Origin: Deltaproteobacteria bacterium
Lineage (GTDB): Bacteria > Desulfobacterota > Binatia > HRBIN30 > JACQVA1
Reading direction: 5' to 3'
Length of the DNA: 64,000 nucleotides
Assembly (NCBI GenBank): GCA_016178705.1
Contig: JACOST010000014.1
Location: 372,001 to 436,000 of the forward strand
The notes below the pieces were generated by a model that ran no database searches, was not told the origin of the DNA, and saw only the letters and a program-made list of their open reading frames with translations. Made by a program: the position numbers and the translations under genes. This document shows, in pieces, positions 42,837 through 51,565 of this stretch (within the stretch, counting starts at the first letter, position 1; each line of letters opens with the position of its first letter).

Positions 42837-44177
42837 ATGGCAGCACTCAAAGAGCGCAAGACCAGCAACACCCTCACGCGCGGGCGCGCCAAGCGTGTGC
42901 TCAAGGTCGGCGAAATGGCGACCTCGGTTGGCTCGTCATACATGCTCGAAGCGCTCAAGTGGCCGTTCCGTTCGGCCGACAAGCGGCAGCAAGGCATGCT
43001 CGATACGCACATCAAAAGCGCGGTCAAGGTCGTCGAGGGTTCCAAGGAACTCAAGGGCGCGTTCATGAAGCTGGTGCAGATGTTGTCGATGCGCGACGAC
43101 ATCCTGCCGCCGCAAGCGCTCGAAGTGTTGTCGGTGGTGCAGTCGCGCGTGCCGCCGATGGACTACGCGCTGATTCGCGAGCAGGTGAAGCGCGAACTGG
43201 GAAGGCCGCCGGAGAAAGTGTTCGCGCACTTCGAGGAGCAGGCGTTCGCCGCCGCGTCGCTGGGGCAGGTGCACGCCGCGCGCTTGCCCAACGGCGAAGA
43301 TGTCGTGGTCAAGGTGCAGTACCCCGGCGTCGAGGCGACCGTGAACGAGGATCTGCAGAACATCAAGGCGCTGCTCAAGACCTTCGCGCTGCTCGGCCGC
43401 GATGTCATGCGCCAGAAGATCGATCCCTCTGAAGTCTACCAGGAACTCGAAGAGCGGCTGCACGAGGAACTCGACTACATCAACGAAGCGAAGAACATCG
43501 CGCTGTTCCAGCGGATGTTCCGCGACGACGATGAGATCATCATCCCGCAGGTCTATCCCGACTTCTCGTCGCGACGCGTGCTGACGATGAGCCGCATCGA
43601 AGGCTACCCATTTGCCGACATCCTCGGTCCCGGCGTCGAACAATCGCTCAAGGATTGGGTGGCGCTGAAATACTTCCGCACCATGTGGCGGCAGGTGTTC
43701 GAGTTCGGCATGCTGCACACCGATCCGCACCCGGGCAACTACCTCGTCACCTTCCATCCGAAGCTGGCAATCCTCGACTTCGGCTCGATCCGCATCTTTC
43801 CTGAACCGATCCGCAAGGGTTATCACGACCTGGCGCGCGCGATTCTCGCCCGCGACGAAGCCGCCATGGCGAACTGCTTCGTGCGCCTCGGCTTCCTCGA
43901 TAAGGGCGACGACCCCAAGCCGATGGTGCGCATCATGTACATCGTCTTCGAGCCGGTGATGATCGATCGCCCGTACGATCCGCGGACCTTCAACTCCGTC
44001 GAGAAGGGCATGGAGATCGCCAGCATCGGTTTCGAAGCGCGCATCTTCAAAGCCCCGGGCCATCGCGTCTTCCTTGATCGCGCCTTGATGGGCCTCGACG
44101 CCTACTTGAAACAGTTCGGCACTGTCACCAACTGGCACCGCGAGTTCAAGGGGTGTGTCGACCGCGTCAAAGAGTAG
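42837..44177 (+). CDS. AarF/UbiB (ABC1) family atypical kinase
   Basis: The 446-residue protein has the ADCK order: FMKLVQML at the KxGQ position (here V replaces G), FAAASLGQVHAARLPNG (the A-rich loop), VVVKVQYPGVEA (invariant Lys), EELDYINEAKNIALF, HTDPHPGNYLV and AILDFGSIRIF. UbiB-type proteins support ubiquinone biosynthesis and membrane lipid handling. Motif spacing agrees apart from the first motif. I chose ATG 42837 because MAALKERK begins the usual short leader; ATG 42810 is possible. A Coq4-like protein lies at 50544, another quinone-biosynthesis factor. Confidence 0.85.
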   Translation: MAALKERKTSNTLTRGRAKRVLKVGEMATSVGSSYMLEALKWPFRSADKRQQGMLDTHIKSAVKVVEGSKELKGAFMKLVQMLSMRDDILPPQALEVLSVVQSRVPPMDYALIREQVKRELGRPPEKVFAHFEEQAFAAASLGQVHAARLPNGEDVVVKVQYPGVEATVNEDLQNIKALLKTFALLGRDVMRQKIDPSEVYQELEERLHEELDYINEAKNIALFQRMFRDDDEIIIPQVYPDFSSRRVLTMSRIEGYPFADILGPGVEQSLKDWVALKYFRTMWRQVFEFGMLHTDPHPGNYLVTFHPKLAILDFGSIRIFPEPIRKGYHDLARAILARDEAAMANCFVRLGFLDKGDDPKPMVRIMYIVFEPVMIDRPYDPRTFNSVEKGMEIASIGFEARIFKAPGHRVFLDRALMGLDAYLKQFGTVTNWHREFKGCVDRVKE

Positions 44178-44180
44178 CCA

Positions 44181-44282
44181 ATGCGGAATGTGGAATTCGG
44201 AATGCGGAATAGAGGAGTGAGCCGACATGAGCCAAAGCCGTGAGCCTGATCATTCCGCACTCCGCACTCCGCATTCCGAATT
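44181..44282. repeat. Inverted micro-repeat (ATGCGGAAT units) spanning the GH13 start
   Basis: ATGCGGAATGTGGAATTCGG at 44181-44200 and the mirrored ATTCCGCACTCCGCACTCCG at 44252 onwards are inverted relatives with about 40 bases between. The second arm is inside the GH13 coding sequence, encoding HSALRTPHSE at its N-terminus. Confidence 0.55.
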
Positions 44283-45891
44283 GGAGTGGTGGCGTACCGC
44301 CGTCTTCTACGAGATCTACGTCCGCAGCTTTCAGGATAGCAACGGCGACGGCATTGGCGACCTCGCTGGTATCACGCAGCGGCTCGACTATCTCAACGAC
44401 GGCACGCCGCACTCGCTCGGCGTCGACGCGTTGTGGCTGACGCCGATCAACCCATCGCCGATGTTCGACTTCGGCTACGACGTCAGCGACTACTGCGCCG
44501 TCGATCCGGTGTTCGGCACGCTCGGCGATCTCGACACGCTGATCGCGGCAGCGCACCAGCGCAACATTCGCGTCATCCTCGACCTCGTTCCCAACCACAC
44601 CTCGCACTTGCATGCCTGGTTCCGCGAGTCGCGTAGCTCGCGCACCAACCCGAAGCGCGAGTGGTACATCTGGCGCGATGCGGCGCCCGACGGCGGGCCG
44701 CCGAACAACTGGGTCAGCGTGTTCGGCGGACCGGCGTGGGAACTCGACGAGACCACCGGGCAATATTACCTGCACTCGTTCCTCGTCGAGCAGCCGGATC
44801 TCAACTATCGCAACCCGGCGGTACGTGACGCCATCGAGAACGTCATCAAATTCTGGCTCGATCGCGGCGTCGACGGGTTTCGCGTCGACGTGATTCACAA
44901 GATGGTGAAGGATGCGACGCTGCGCTCGAATCCGAAGCCTGAGCCGGATCAAGAGCATCCGATCATTCACTACGGCGGCCAGGTGCACCGGTACGACGAG
45001 GATCAACCCGAGGTGCACGACATCATTCAGAGCTGGCGCCGCATCCTCGACCGCTACGGCCACCGCGCGATGGTCGGCGAGGTGGGGCTATACGATCCGG
45101 TCCGCATCGCCGCTTATCAGGGCAACGGACACGACGAGCTTCCGCTCGGGTTCAACTTCCGCTTTCTGTGGACGCCGTGGGACGCGGCCAGCTTTCGCGA
45201 ACGCATCGACGAAATCGAGCGCGTGTGGCCGGCGGCCGCGCAGCCAACCTACACGCTCTCGAACCACGATGTACCCCGGCATCGTTCACGCTTCGACGAT
45301 CCCATCGCCGGTGAGGCGCGCGCCAAGGTTGCCGCGCTGATGTTGCTGACCCTGCGCGGCACGCCGTTCATGTACTACGGTGAGGAACTCGGCATGCGCG
45401 ACGGCGTCATCCCGCTCGAACGCGTCTGCGATCCGGTCGGCAAACGCTTCCCAGCGGTTGGTCGCGATCCCTGCCGCACTCCGATGCACTGGGACCGTTC
45501 GCAGCGGGCGGGATTTACCACCGCGAGCGATGCGTGGCTGCCGCTGGCAGCGGAACACGATCAGCTCAACGTCGCGGTCGAAGGCAACGATCCGCGGTCC
45601 GTGATGAGTTTCTATCGTCGGCTCATTTGGTATCGCAAGCGCACTCCAGCCCTGACGCACGGCAGCTACCGCGCGCTCGACAGCGCGAACGACACCTTCG
45701 TTTACCTGCGCGAGCACGCCGGCGAGCGGCGACTGATCGCGCTGAATTTCGCGTCCGACGCGCGCACGGTTACGTTGCCGTTTGCCTCAGGTAGGATTGA
45801 GCTGTCCACCGATCCCGCTCGTTCGCTGGGCATGGCGGCGCTCGCGTCTCTCACCCTCGCGGCGAGTGAAGGCGTGCTCGTTGCGTTGTGA
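44227..45891 (+). CDS. GH13 alpha-glucosidase/trehalose-synthase-like enzyme
   Basis: The 554-residue protein is a GH13 TIM-barrel enzyme: WWRTAVFYEIYVRSFQDSNGDGIGDL, GVDALWLTPINPSPMFDFGYDVSDY, VILDLVPNHTSHLHAWF, GVDGFRVDVIHKM (nucleophile Asp), MVGEVGLYDP (acid/base Glu), and TLSNHDVPRHRSRF. Such enzymes act on alpha-1,4/1,6-glucosides, or isomerise maltose to trehalose. The N-terminal HSALRTPHSE is encoded by a dispersed repeat, so the functional start may be downstream at the TTG of the codons before WWRT. GAGGAG precedes the ATG. It may feed glucose units to the surface polysaccharide, but that is inference. Confidence 0.88.
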   Translation: MSQSREPDHSALRTPHSELEWWRTAVFYEIYVRSFQDSNGDGIGDLAGITQRLDYLNDGTPHSLGVDALWLTPINPSPMFDFGYDVSDYCAVDPVFGTLGDLDTLIAAAHQRNIRVILDLVPNHTSHLHAWFRESRSSRTNPKREWYIWRDAAPDGGPPNNWVSVFGGPAWELDETTGQYYLHSFLVEQPDLNYRNPAVRDAIENVIKFWLDRGVDGFRVDVIHKMVKDATLRSNPKPEPDQEHPIIHYGGQVHRYDEDQPEVHDIIQSWRRILDRYGHRAMVGEVGLYDPVRIAAYQGNGHDELPLGFNFRFLWTPWDAASFRERIDEIERVWPAAAQPTYTLSNHDVPRHRSRFDDPIAGEARAKVAALMLLTLRGTPFMYYGEELGMRDGVIPLERVCDPVGKRFPAVGRDPCRTPMHWDRSQRAGFTTASDAWLPLAAEHDQLNVAVEGNDPRSVMSFYRRLIWYRKRTPALTHGSYRALDSANDTFVYLREHAGERRLIALNFASDARTVTLPFASGRIELSTDPARSLGMAALASLTLAASEGVLVAL

Positions 45892-45915
45892 GCCGGGCGC
45901 CCTCGATCTTCGAGC

Positions 45916-46851
45916 CTACATGAGGTCTGCCATCACCGCTTCGGCGATGAACTCGATCTGCTTAAGGTCGCGCGCGTTGGGCAAGGCGAGGATGAACAGC
46001 GACACGCCACGGCGAATGTAGTCGCGGAAGCGCGGCACGACGATGTCGGGTGTGCCTTGCACCAAGGCGTTGCCCTGCGCCCACAGCAGGCCGCGCTGCT
46101 TGGCGCCTTCGAGTTGATCGCGCACTTCCTTTTCCCACGCGGCGGTGATCGTTGGGACGAGTAACGACTGTTGCAGCGTCGCGGGATCACGGCCGACCGT
46201 TGCGCAGTGATCCTTGAGCACCGCGAGCTTGCGTTCGTACTCGGGAAGCGGGCCGGGAAAGTAGTTCCAAATGTCGGCATGGCGCGCGACCGCGCGCAGC
46301 AGCAACTTCTCGCCACCACCGCCGATGGTGATAGGCGGGCGCGGCTGCTGCATCGGCTTCGGCTCACAGATGGCGTCGCTGATCCGGTAGTGCTTGCCTT
46401 CAAAGGTGGCGGGACCGCCTTGCCACAAGCGCGTGATGATCGTTAGCGCCTCCTCCATCATCGCGATCCGCGTCGCGACCGGCGGGAAGTCGTAACCGTA
46501 ACCGCGGTACTCCCCTTCGTGCCAGCCGGCGCCGTAGCCGAACTCGATCCGTCCGCCGCTGAGCGCATCGAGCGTCGCCGTCATCTTCGCCGTCAGTGCC
46601 GGATTGCGGTAGCCGTCGCACAGCACCAGCGCGCCGATGCGAATCGTTTGCGTCCACGCCGCAAGCAGGCTCATCGTCGTGAAGGCTTCCAGCACCACGC
46701 GATTGCCCGGCGTTGGGTAGTTGAAAAGATGATCGTACACCCACAGCGAATGATAGCCGCAGCGCTCGGCGGTCTGCGCGATCTCGCGCAGCAGTCCGGC
46801 GTCGGCGATTTCCTGGGGCACGAACAATCCGAAGCGCACTGGGGTAGTCAT
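45916..46851 (-). CDS. LLM-class flavin-dependent (F420/FMN) oxidoreductase
   Basis: The 311-residue protein has the luciferase-like fold: RFGLFVPQEIADAGLLREIAQTAE, YHSLWVYDHLF, TIRIGALVLCDGYRNPALTAKMTATLDALSGGRIEFGYGAGW, and PPITIGGGGEKLLLRAVARHADIWN, the usual glycine-rich site. Many such proteins use F420H2 or FMN for oxidation of organic compounds. ATG 46851 gives MTTPVRFGLF; the longer frame adds a repeat-like leader. A cruciform repeat lies in its upstream region. Confidence 0.88.
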   Translation of the reverse strand: MTTPVRFGLFVPQEIADAGLLREIAQTAERCGYHSLWVYDHLFNYPTPGNRVVLEAFTTMSLLAAWTQTIRIGALVLCDGYRNPALTAKMTATLDALSGGRIEFGYGAGWHEGEYRGYGYDFPPVATRIAMMEEALTIITRLWQGGPATFEGKHYRISDAICEPKPMQQPRPPITIGGGGEKLLLRAVARHADIWNYFPGPLPEYERKLAVLKDHCATVGRDPATLQQSLLVPTITAAWEKEVRDQLEGAKQRGLLWAQGNALVQGTPDIVVPRFRDYIRRGVSLFILALPNARDLKQIEFIAEAVMADLM

Positions 46852-46879
46852 GCAGCGGGTCCCCCTCCTTCTTGATGTT

Positions 46880-46930
46880 GGTGGCACCGGCTTCCAGCCG
46901 GTGCATCACAGGCAAGATGCCTGTGCCACC
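46880..46930. repeat. Double-hairpin cruciform repeat
   Basis: Outer arms GGTGGCAC and GTGCCACC enclose two hairpins, CACCGGCT-TCC-AGCCGGTG and CACAGGCA-AGA-TGCCTGTG. It occupies the divergent LLM/esterase gap. The wording is a common dispersed repeat. Confidence 0.7.
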
Positions 46931-47000
46931 CCAGTGGGTGCAAGCTGGCCGCGCAAGCGGCCGTCTTGAACCAACTAACCGTGCATGTCATAGCCGCAGC

Positions 47001-47852
47001 ATGCCTCGGCTCACGCCAGTGATGATCGCGCTTGCCCTGGTGCTCGCTGCAACGTTCTCATACGCGGGGGACGTCCCGCCCCGACCGAGCGCGGGATGCA
47101 CTGCGACGACGATCGAGACCGGCGAACACTTGGAGCGCACCATCGAGATCGACGGCGTCAAGCGCGCGTACATTCTCGACGTGCCGGCGCGCGTTCAGGC
47201 GCACGTCCCAACGCCGCTGCTGCTCGACTTCCACGGCCTCGGCCACAGTGGCGGTGGCGTGTGGAGTGTGTCCGGCTTCCGCGACATCGCCCAGCGGGAG
47301 GGGTTCATCACGGTCTATCCCGACGGCTTGCCAGTCGTGCTCCAACGCGGGGAGCAAAAGTTCGAGGGGAACGGTTGGGAGATTCGTTCGATCGACGGCA
47401 ATCGCGATCTGAAATTCACCACACGTTTGCTCGACCAGCTCGAACAGACCTACTGCATCGATCGCGCTCGTGTGTTCAGCACCGGTTTTTCCAACGGCGC
47501 ATACTTCAGCCACCTGCTCGGCTGCGTGATGAGTGATCGTATCGCCGCGATCGCGCCGGTGAGTGGCGGGCGCATTCCAATCGAGTGCAAGCCGCCGCGC
47601 GGGGTGCCGGTGCTCATTCATCATGGACGGCAAGACGAGCGCATTCCGCTCGCCGACGCGCACCAGGCGCGTGATGCCTGGATCGCTGTGAATCAATGCC
47701 GCGACCACTCCAGCAACGGCTGCGAGTGGCATCGCGAGTGCCGCGACGGTGCGGTGGTCGAGTACTGCGAAGGTGACTTCATGCACCGTTGGCCGACGGA
47801 GGCGACGGCGCGAATTTGGGAGTTCTTCAAACAGCATCCGATGGGACGGTAG
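47001..47852 (+). CDS. Secreted PHB-depolymerase/LpqC-type esterase
   Basis: The 283-residue alpha/beta hydrolase has a signal peptide (VMIALALVLAATFSYAGD), an oxyanion region LLLDFHGLGHSGG, the nucleophile GFSNGAYFS, VLIHHGRQDERIPLADA for the Asp, and FMHRWPTEATARIWEFF with the His. It is similar to LpqC and polyhydroxybutyrate-depolymerase family esterases, which hydrolyse short-chain esters outside the cytoplasm. Six Cys residues suggest disulfides. The ATG at 47001 has a fair region upstream but no strong SD. Confidence 0.86.
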   Translation: MPRLTPVMIALALVLAATFSYAGDVPPRPSAGCTATTIETGEHLERTIEIDGVKRAYILDVPARVQAHVPTPLLLDFHGLGHSGGGVWSVSGFRDIAQREGFITVYPDGLPVVLQRGEQKFEGNGWEIRSIDGNRDLKFTTRLLDQLEQTYCIDRARVFSTGFSNGAYFSHLLGCVMSDRIAAIAPVSGGRIPIECKPPRGVPVLIHHGRQDERIPLADAHQARDAWIAVNQCRDHSSNGCEWHRECRDGAVVEYCEGDFMHRWPTEATARIWEFFKQHPMGR

Positions 47853-47892
47853 ACAGTAGGCAGAGGGCAGTAGGCAGTTACGGAGGTGCACA

Positions 47893-48177
47893 ATGCCACG
47901 GGCAATTTGGAACGGTGCAGTGCTCGCCGAGAGTGATCGCTGCGTGGTCGTCGAAGGCAATCAGTACTTTCCGATCGACGCGGTGAATCCCGCCTATCTC
48001 AAGCCGAGTGAAACCCACACCGTGTGCAGTTGGAAGGGGACGGCGAGTTACTACGATGTCGTCGTCAACGACCAGACCAACAAGGACGCGGCGTGGTTCT
48101 ACCCGATCCCGAAGGACGCAGCCCAGCAGATCACCGGCTACGTCGCCTTCTGGCGTGGGGTGCAAGTCGAGGCCTGA
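47893..48177 (+). CDS. DUF427 protein
   Basis: The 94-residue protein is a DUF427 member: AIWNGAVLAESDRCVVVEGNQYFPIDAV, SETHTVCSWKGTASYYDVVVN, DAAWFYPIPKDAAQQITGYVAFW. The fold is a small beta barrel with conserved S..T.C.WKG..YY. The function is not established. A GGAGG lies 9 bases before the ATG; the bases between it and the esterase are a tandem-repeat-like stretch (AGTAGGCAG). It may belong with the esterase as a unit. Confidence 0.85.
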   Translation: MPRAIWNGAVLAESDRCVVVEGNQYFPIDAVNPAYLKPSETHTVCSWKGTASYYDVVVNDQTNKDAAWFYPIPKDAAQQITGYVAFWRGVQVEA

Positions 48178-48188
48178 CGCTTCGGCGT

Positions 48189-49523
48189 CTACGACACGCC
48201 GGCTGCCAGCGCGGCGCGGATCTCGGCGTGTTCGGATTCGTTGAGACGAAAGCGGCTGCCGATGACGGCCGCGATGGCGTAGAACACCAGCGGGAAGATC
48301 GCCATCAACACCCGCAGCGCCAGCTTGGTCGTCTCGGTCTGCTCGGCGTTGGGGCGAAAGCCCGAGGCTTGCAACACAAACCCGGTGAGGACGACGGCGA
48401 CCGCCATGGCGCCTTTCGCCGCCAGATTCCACGCGGCAAAGTACGCGCCCTCCTTGCGTTGCCCCGTCCGATATTCGTCGTAGTCGATCACATCGGCTTG
48501 CAACGAGGGTGCGATCGTCCGGCCACAGCCGTCGGCGACACCGACGACGGTGACGACGGCGATGATTTGCAGCCAATCTCCTTCGCCGAGGAAGAAACAC
48601 GAACCGAAGGCGAGCCCCTTCACCACCATCGACGCCACCCACGCGTTGCGTTTGCCGAACCGACGCGAGAGCGGAATCCAGACCGGGATCGAGACGGCGA
48701 ACGGCAAGAGATAGCCGAGCAAGTAGTACGACGTGTAGCCGGGGGTGTGCAGGATGTACTCGGAGACGTAGGGAATCAGCGTTGACAGCGAAGCGACGCC
48801 GAGGAGCTCGATGAAGAACGTCGCCAACAGCAGCCGCGCGTGTGGGTTGCGCCAGACGTCGGCGAACGCGGTGTAGGGATTGGTGCTGCCGCGCCCTTGA
48901 TACTCTGCGCGTTCCCGTTGCTGTGCGATCGAGAACAGGATCAGCCCGGCGGTCACCACCGCAGCGATGAGGCTGAGACGATAGGCCATCGCGCGTGGTG
49001 CGCTCGACCGTTCCAAGAGAAAGATCCCGACCAGCGCGAGAAACACTCCCCCGGTGTCTGCGATCAGCCGCGCCGCGAAGACCCGCGTGCGCTCGTGATA
49101 GACGACGGTGAGTTCGGCCCCGAGCGAACTGTGCGGCACATTGAAGATGGTCTGCGCCGAGTAGAACAAGATGACGCCGGCGGCCATCCACAGCGTGAGC
49201 GCGGTTCCGCTCAGGCCATCCGGCGGACTCCACAATGCGAGAAACACCACGCTGATCGGCACCACCGATGCGAGCAGCCACGGGCGGCGGCGCCCGAGCC
49301 GCGTGACCGTGCGATCGCTGAGATAACCTGCGGGCAAATCGAAGAACGCGTCCCACAGCCTGGAAATGCCGAAGATCAATCCCATCGTCGCCGGCGCGAC
49401 CAGCAATACATCGGTGGAGAACTTCAGCAGGTAGAAGTTCACCAGACCGAACATGTAACCGATGCCCAGCATCGGCAGGCTGTAAACCGCGATGCTGCGC
49501 AACGGCAGTCGTTCGTCCCCCAT
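48189..49523 (-). CDS. GPH-family MFS sugar/cation symporter
   Basis: The 444-residue transporter begins LRSIAVYSLPMLGIGYMFGLVNFYLLKF, and has RLWDAFFDLPAGYLSDRTVTRLGRRRPWL (loop 2-3 signature), YHERTRVFAARLIADTGG and VIDYDEYRTGQRKEGAYFAAW. Twelve helices are apparent. It is a shorter relative of the 587-residue GPH protein at 32599, and lacks its two extra C-terminal helices. The convergent DUF427 ends 11 bases away. Substrate unknown. Confidence 0.85.
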   Translation of the reverse strand: MGDERLPLRSIAVYSLPMLGIGYMFGLVNFYLLKFSTDVLLVAPATMGLIFGISRLWDAFFDLPAGYLSDRTVTRLGRRRPWLLASVVPISVVFLALWSPPDGLSGTALTLWMAAGVILFYSAQTIFNVPHSSLGAELTVVYHERTRVFAARLIADTGGVFLALVGIFLLERSSAPRAMAYRLSLIAAVVTAGLILFSIAQQRERAEYQGRGSTNPYTAFADVWRNPHARLLLATFFIELLGVASLSTLIPYVSEYILHTPGYTSYYLLGYLLPFAVSIPVWIPLSRRFGKRNAWVASMVVKGLAFGSCFFLGEGDWLQIIAVVTVVGVADGCGRTIAPSLQADVIDYDEYRTGQRKEGAYFAAWNLAAKGAMAVAVVLTGFVLQASGFRPNAEQTETTKLALRVLMAIFPLVFYAIAAVIGSRFRLNESEHAEIRAALAAGVS

Positions 49524-49565
49524 AACCTGGATCGCTTTGGTACCTGGATCGCTTTGGTCCGCGCT

Positions 49566-50198
49566 TTACCTCACCGCAACCGAGAACACCAGAAAGTGTT
49601 GCCGCGGCAAGAAGGAAAACTCGTGTTCGAGGTGATACCCGGCCGCCTCCATCTCGCGCCGGATCGTTTCGCTCGGGGTGTAGTGCCCGAACCATTTTGA
49701 GAACCAACTCTTGCCCGCCAACTCGACAACCGCCACGCGCCCATCGCGATGAAGGTACTTGCGCGCATTGGCGAAGTAGGCGACGCGATTCTCGATGTGG
49801 TGATACGTATTCGACGTGAAGATGAGGTCGACCCCCGCCGCCGGCAGCAGCGGATCGCCAACGCGCGCGAGAATCACGTCGACATTGGCCAGTCCCTCGT
49901 CGCGCGCCCGTGCTGCAACGTAGTCGGTCATGTCCTGATCGATGTCGACGGCGTACACTTTGCCGCTCGACCCGACCACCTGCGCGAAGCGGAAGGTAAA
50001 GTAGCCGCCGCCGGAGCCGATGTCCGCGATCTGCTCGCCCGGGTGGATAGCGAGGGCGGCAATGACCTCATCCGGCTTTTGCCACGCATCGCGTCCGAAT
50101 CCTTCGTAGGCAAACCGCTTCCAACTCGCGCACCCGGCAGTGCACCACATCACGATAAGTACGGTCGTGGCCGGCAACATGGATGTGAGTCGATGCAT
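49566..50198 (-). CDS. Lipoprotein-type class I SAM methyltransferase
   Basis: The 210-residue protein has a signal peptide with a lipobox-like TAGCAS near residue 23. It is followed by a Rossmann methyltransferase: GEQIADIGSGGGYFTFRFAQ (SAM loop), KVYAVDIDQDM, DLIFTSNTYHHIENR, RVAVVELAGKSWF. A lipoprotein location is unusual for an SAM-dependent enzyme, and a few such predicted proteins are known only from sequence. ATG 50198 was chosen as it starts the signal; GGATTT lies upstream. Confidence 0.78.
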   Translation of the reverse strand: MHRLTSMLPATTVLIVMWCTAGCASWKRFAYEGFGRDAWQKPDEVIAALAIHPGEQIADIGSGGGYFTFRFAQVVGSSGKVYAVDIDQDMTDYVAARARDEGLANVDVILARVGDPLLPAAGVDLIFTSNTYHHIENRVAYFANARKYLHRDGRVAVVELAGKSWFSKWFGHYTPSETIRREMEAAGYHLEHEFSFLPRQHFLVFSVAVR

Positions 50199-50405
50199 GG
50201 CAAATCCCTCCTCTCGGCCGGCATTGAGCAGGAGGTGTGCCGCGCTGCGAGCTCTCGCTCCCTCTCGAACGCAAGCCACGAGACGGAGTCAGCCACCCGC
50301 GTGCGACTGCGGTCGCCGCATGACGACGACGGCGGTAAGCGCGTCAATGGGTTTGCGCACAAACCCCAGCGGGCGCCCTTCGGAAACGCCGCCAAAATAG
50401 GGCGA

Positions 50406-50469
50406 CTCCTCAGGGCGAGCGGGTGGGTCTTGTTTCTTCAACATAATTTCATCCGCTCACGCTGAGGAG
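50406..50469. repeat. Inverted repeat in a gene-free stretch
   Basis: CTCCTCAGGGCGAGCGG (50406-50422) mirrors CCGCTCACGCTGAGGAG (50453-50469) with small mismatches. It lies in the 345-base stretch 50199-50543 that holds no supported gene and is upstream of the methyltransferase. It resembles widespread repeats of related genomes. Confidence 0.5.
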
Positions 50470-50543
50470 GCCCATCTTCTCCGCGCCGTCTCGAAGGGTG
50501 CGGGTTGATGAGGATCTATGTACAAACCCGCAGCGAGCCCGCG

Positions 50544-51311
50544 TCAGCGGACGGCGGCCAGCATCCACTGTTGCGTGGTCGGCGAGCGGTTACCCACGAG
50601 GATACCGTCGGGATGGGCTTCGCGAGCCGGTTGGATGCGCAGCAACCGTCGCACGTCTTCAAGCGGCTGCGCCAGCAATCGTTCGTACGGCACGAGCATC
50701 AGCGGTACCGCGTGCCGTCCACGGCGCCAGGCGCGGAACAGGTAGCGCGGCCACGAGCCGCGCAGATCGTTGGGGCCAATGACTGCGCTCGCACCGAGGA
50801 TCAACGCGATCCCGAGGCTGGGGACCTGACCGAGGTTGAACGCGAGAAGCGCCGCCTCGCCGGCTTCGTCCATTCCGTAACCGGTCAGCACGTGCCAGAG
50901 ATCGTGCATGTCGCGACCACGTTGCGCGAAGAAGTCATGGTCGGCGTCGGGGGCGGGGCGCAGCCCGTGTCGTTGTACTACGATCGCTTCAGCCTCGGCC
51001 AAGCCGTCAGCGCGCAGGTTGGCGGCTTGCATGAAGTCCACATACGCGCGCCCGAACGAACCAGCGGGCAACTCCTGCAGCGCGTCTCGATTCATCAGCG
51101 TAGCGAGCAGCGAAGGACGCTCAGCCAACAATCGGCGCCCTTCCGGGTCGGCGTGAAACTTCTGGAAAACGCGCTCGAAGCTGCCGCCGGCCAACGCGTC
51201 GATGACTTCGATGGCCAGATCGGTGCGTCCGGAATCGGCAATCAGGCCGCGCAAGGCGCGCCACGCGCGGCGCCATTCCAATCTCCCGAGATCGGCAGAT
51301 CCGTGATCCAT
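50544..51311 (-). CDS. Coq4-like protein
   Basis: The 255-residue protein contains RDMHDLWHVLTGYGMDEAGEAALLAF, the conserved zinc/substrate HDxxH-11-E motif of Coq4, and a helical body with LGQVPSLGIALILGASAV. Coq4 takes part in ubiquinone biosynthesis (C1 oxidative decarboxylation in eukaryotic work). Bacterial relatives are common but less studied. The start at 51311 matches the usual short N-terminus; an upstream extension is unconserved. It is convergent in context with none and separated by about 254 bases from the histidine kinase, which is divergent. Confidence 0.83.
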   Translation of the reverse strand: MDHGSADLGRLEWRRAWRALRGLIADSGRTDLAIEVIDALAGGSFERVFQKFHADPEGRRLLAERPSLLATLMNRDALQELPAGSFGRAYVDFMQAANLRADGLAEAEAIVVQRHGLRPAPDADHDFFAQRGRDMHDLWHVLTGYGMDEAGEAALLAFNLGQVPSLGIALILGASAVIGPNDLRGSWPRYLFRAWRRGRHAVPLMLVPYERLLAQPLEDVRRLLRIQPAREAHPDGILVGNRSPTTQQWMLAAVR

Positions 51312-51565
51312 GCTGACACCTCCTGCCCCGATCATTCCGCACGCTCTGTGCCACCGCGTGTCGCCACGGCAGCAATCCGTCCCGACGCTTTGGGTGCGTA
51401 AACGAGACTGCACGGTTGCATAACGCAGAAGGCGACGCGCCACGTCGGGTGTCGGCGGAGGAGACCGCAGCCGCGATGGCACTGCGCTTGCGGTGGCCGC
51501 ACGGCTGATGCGATGGTGTCAAAGCGAGGCGACAGTGCGATGATCGTGATCGTCAGAGGCGCAGA

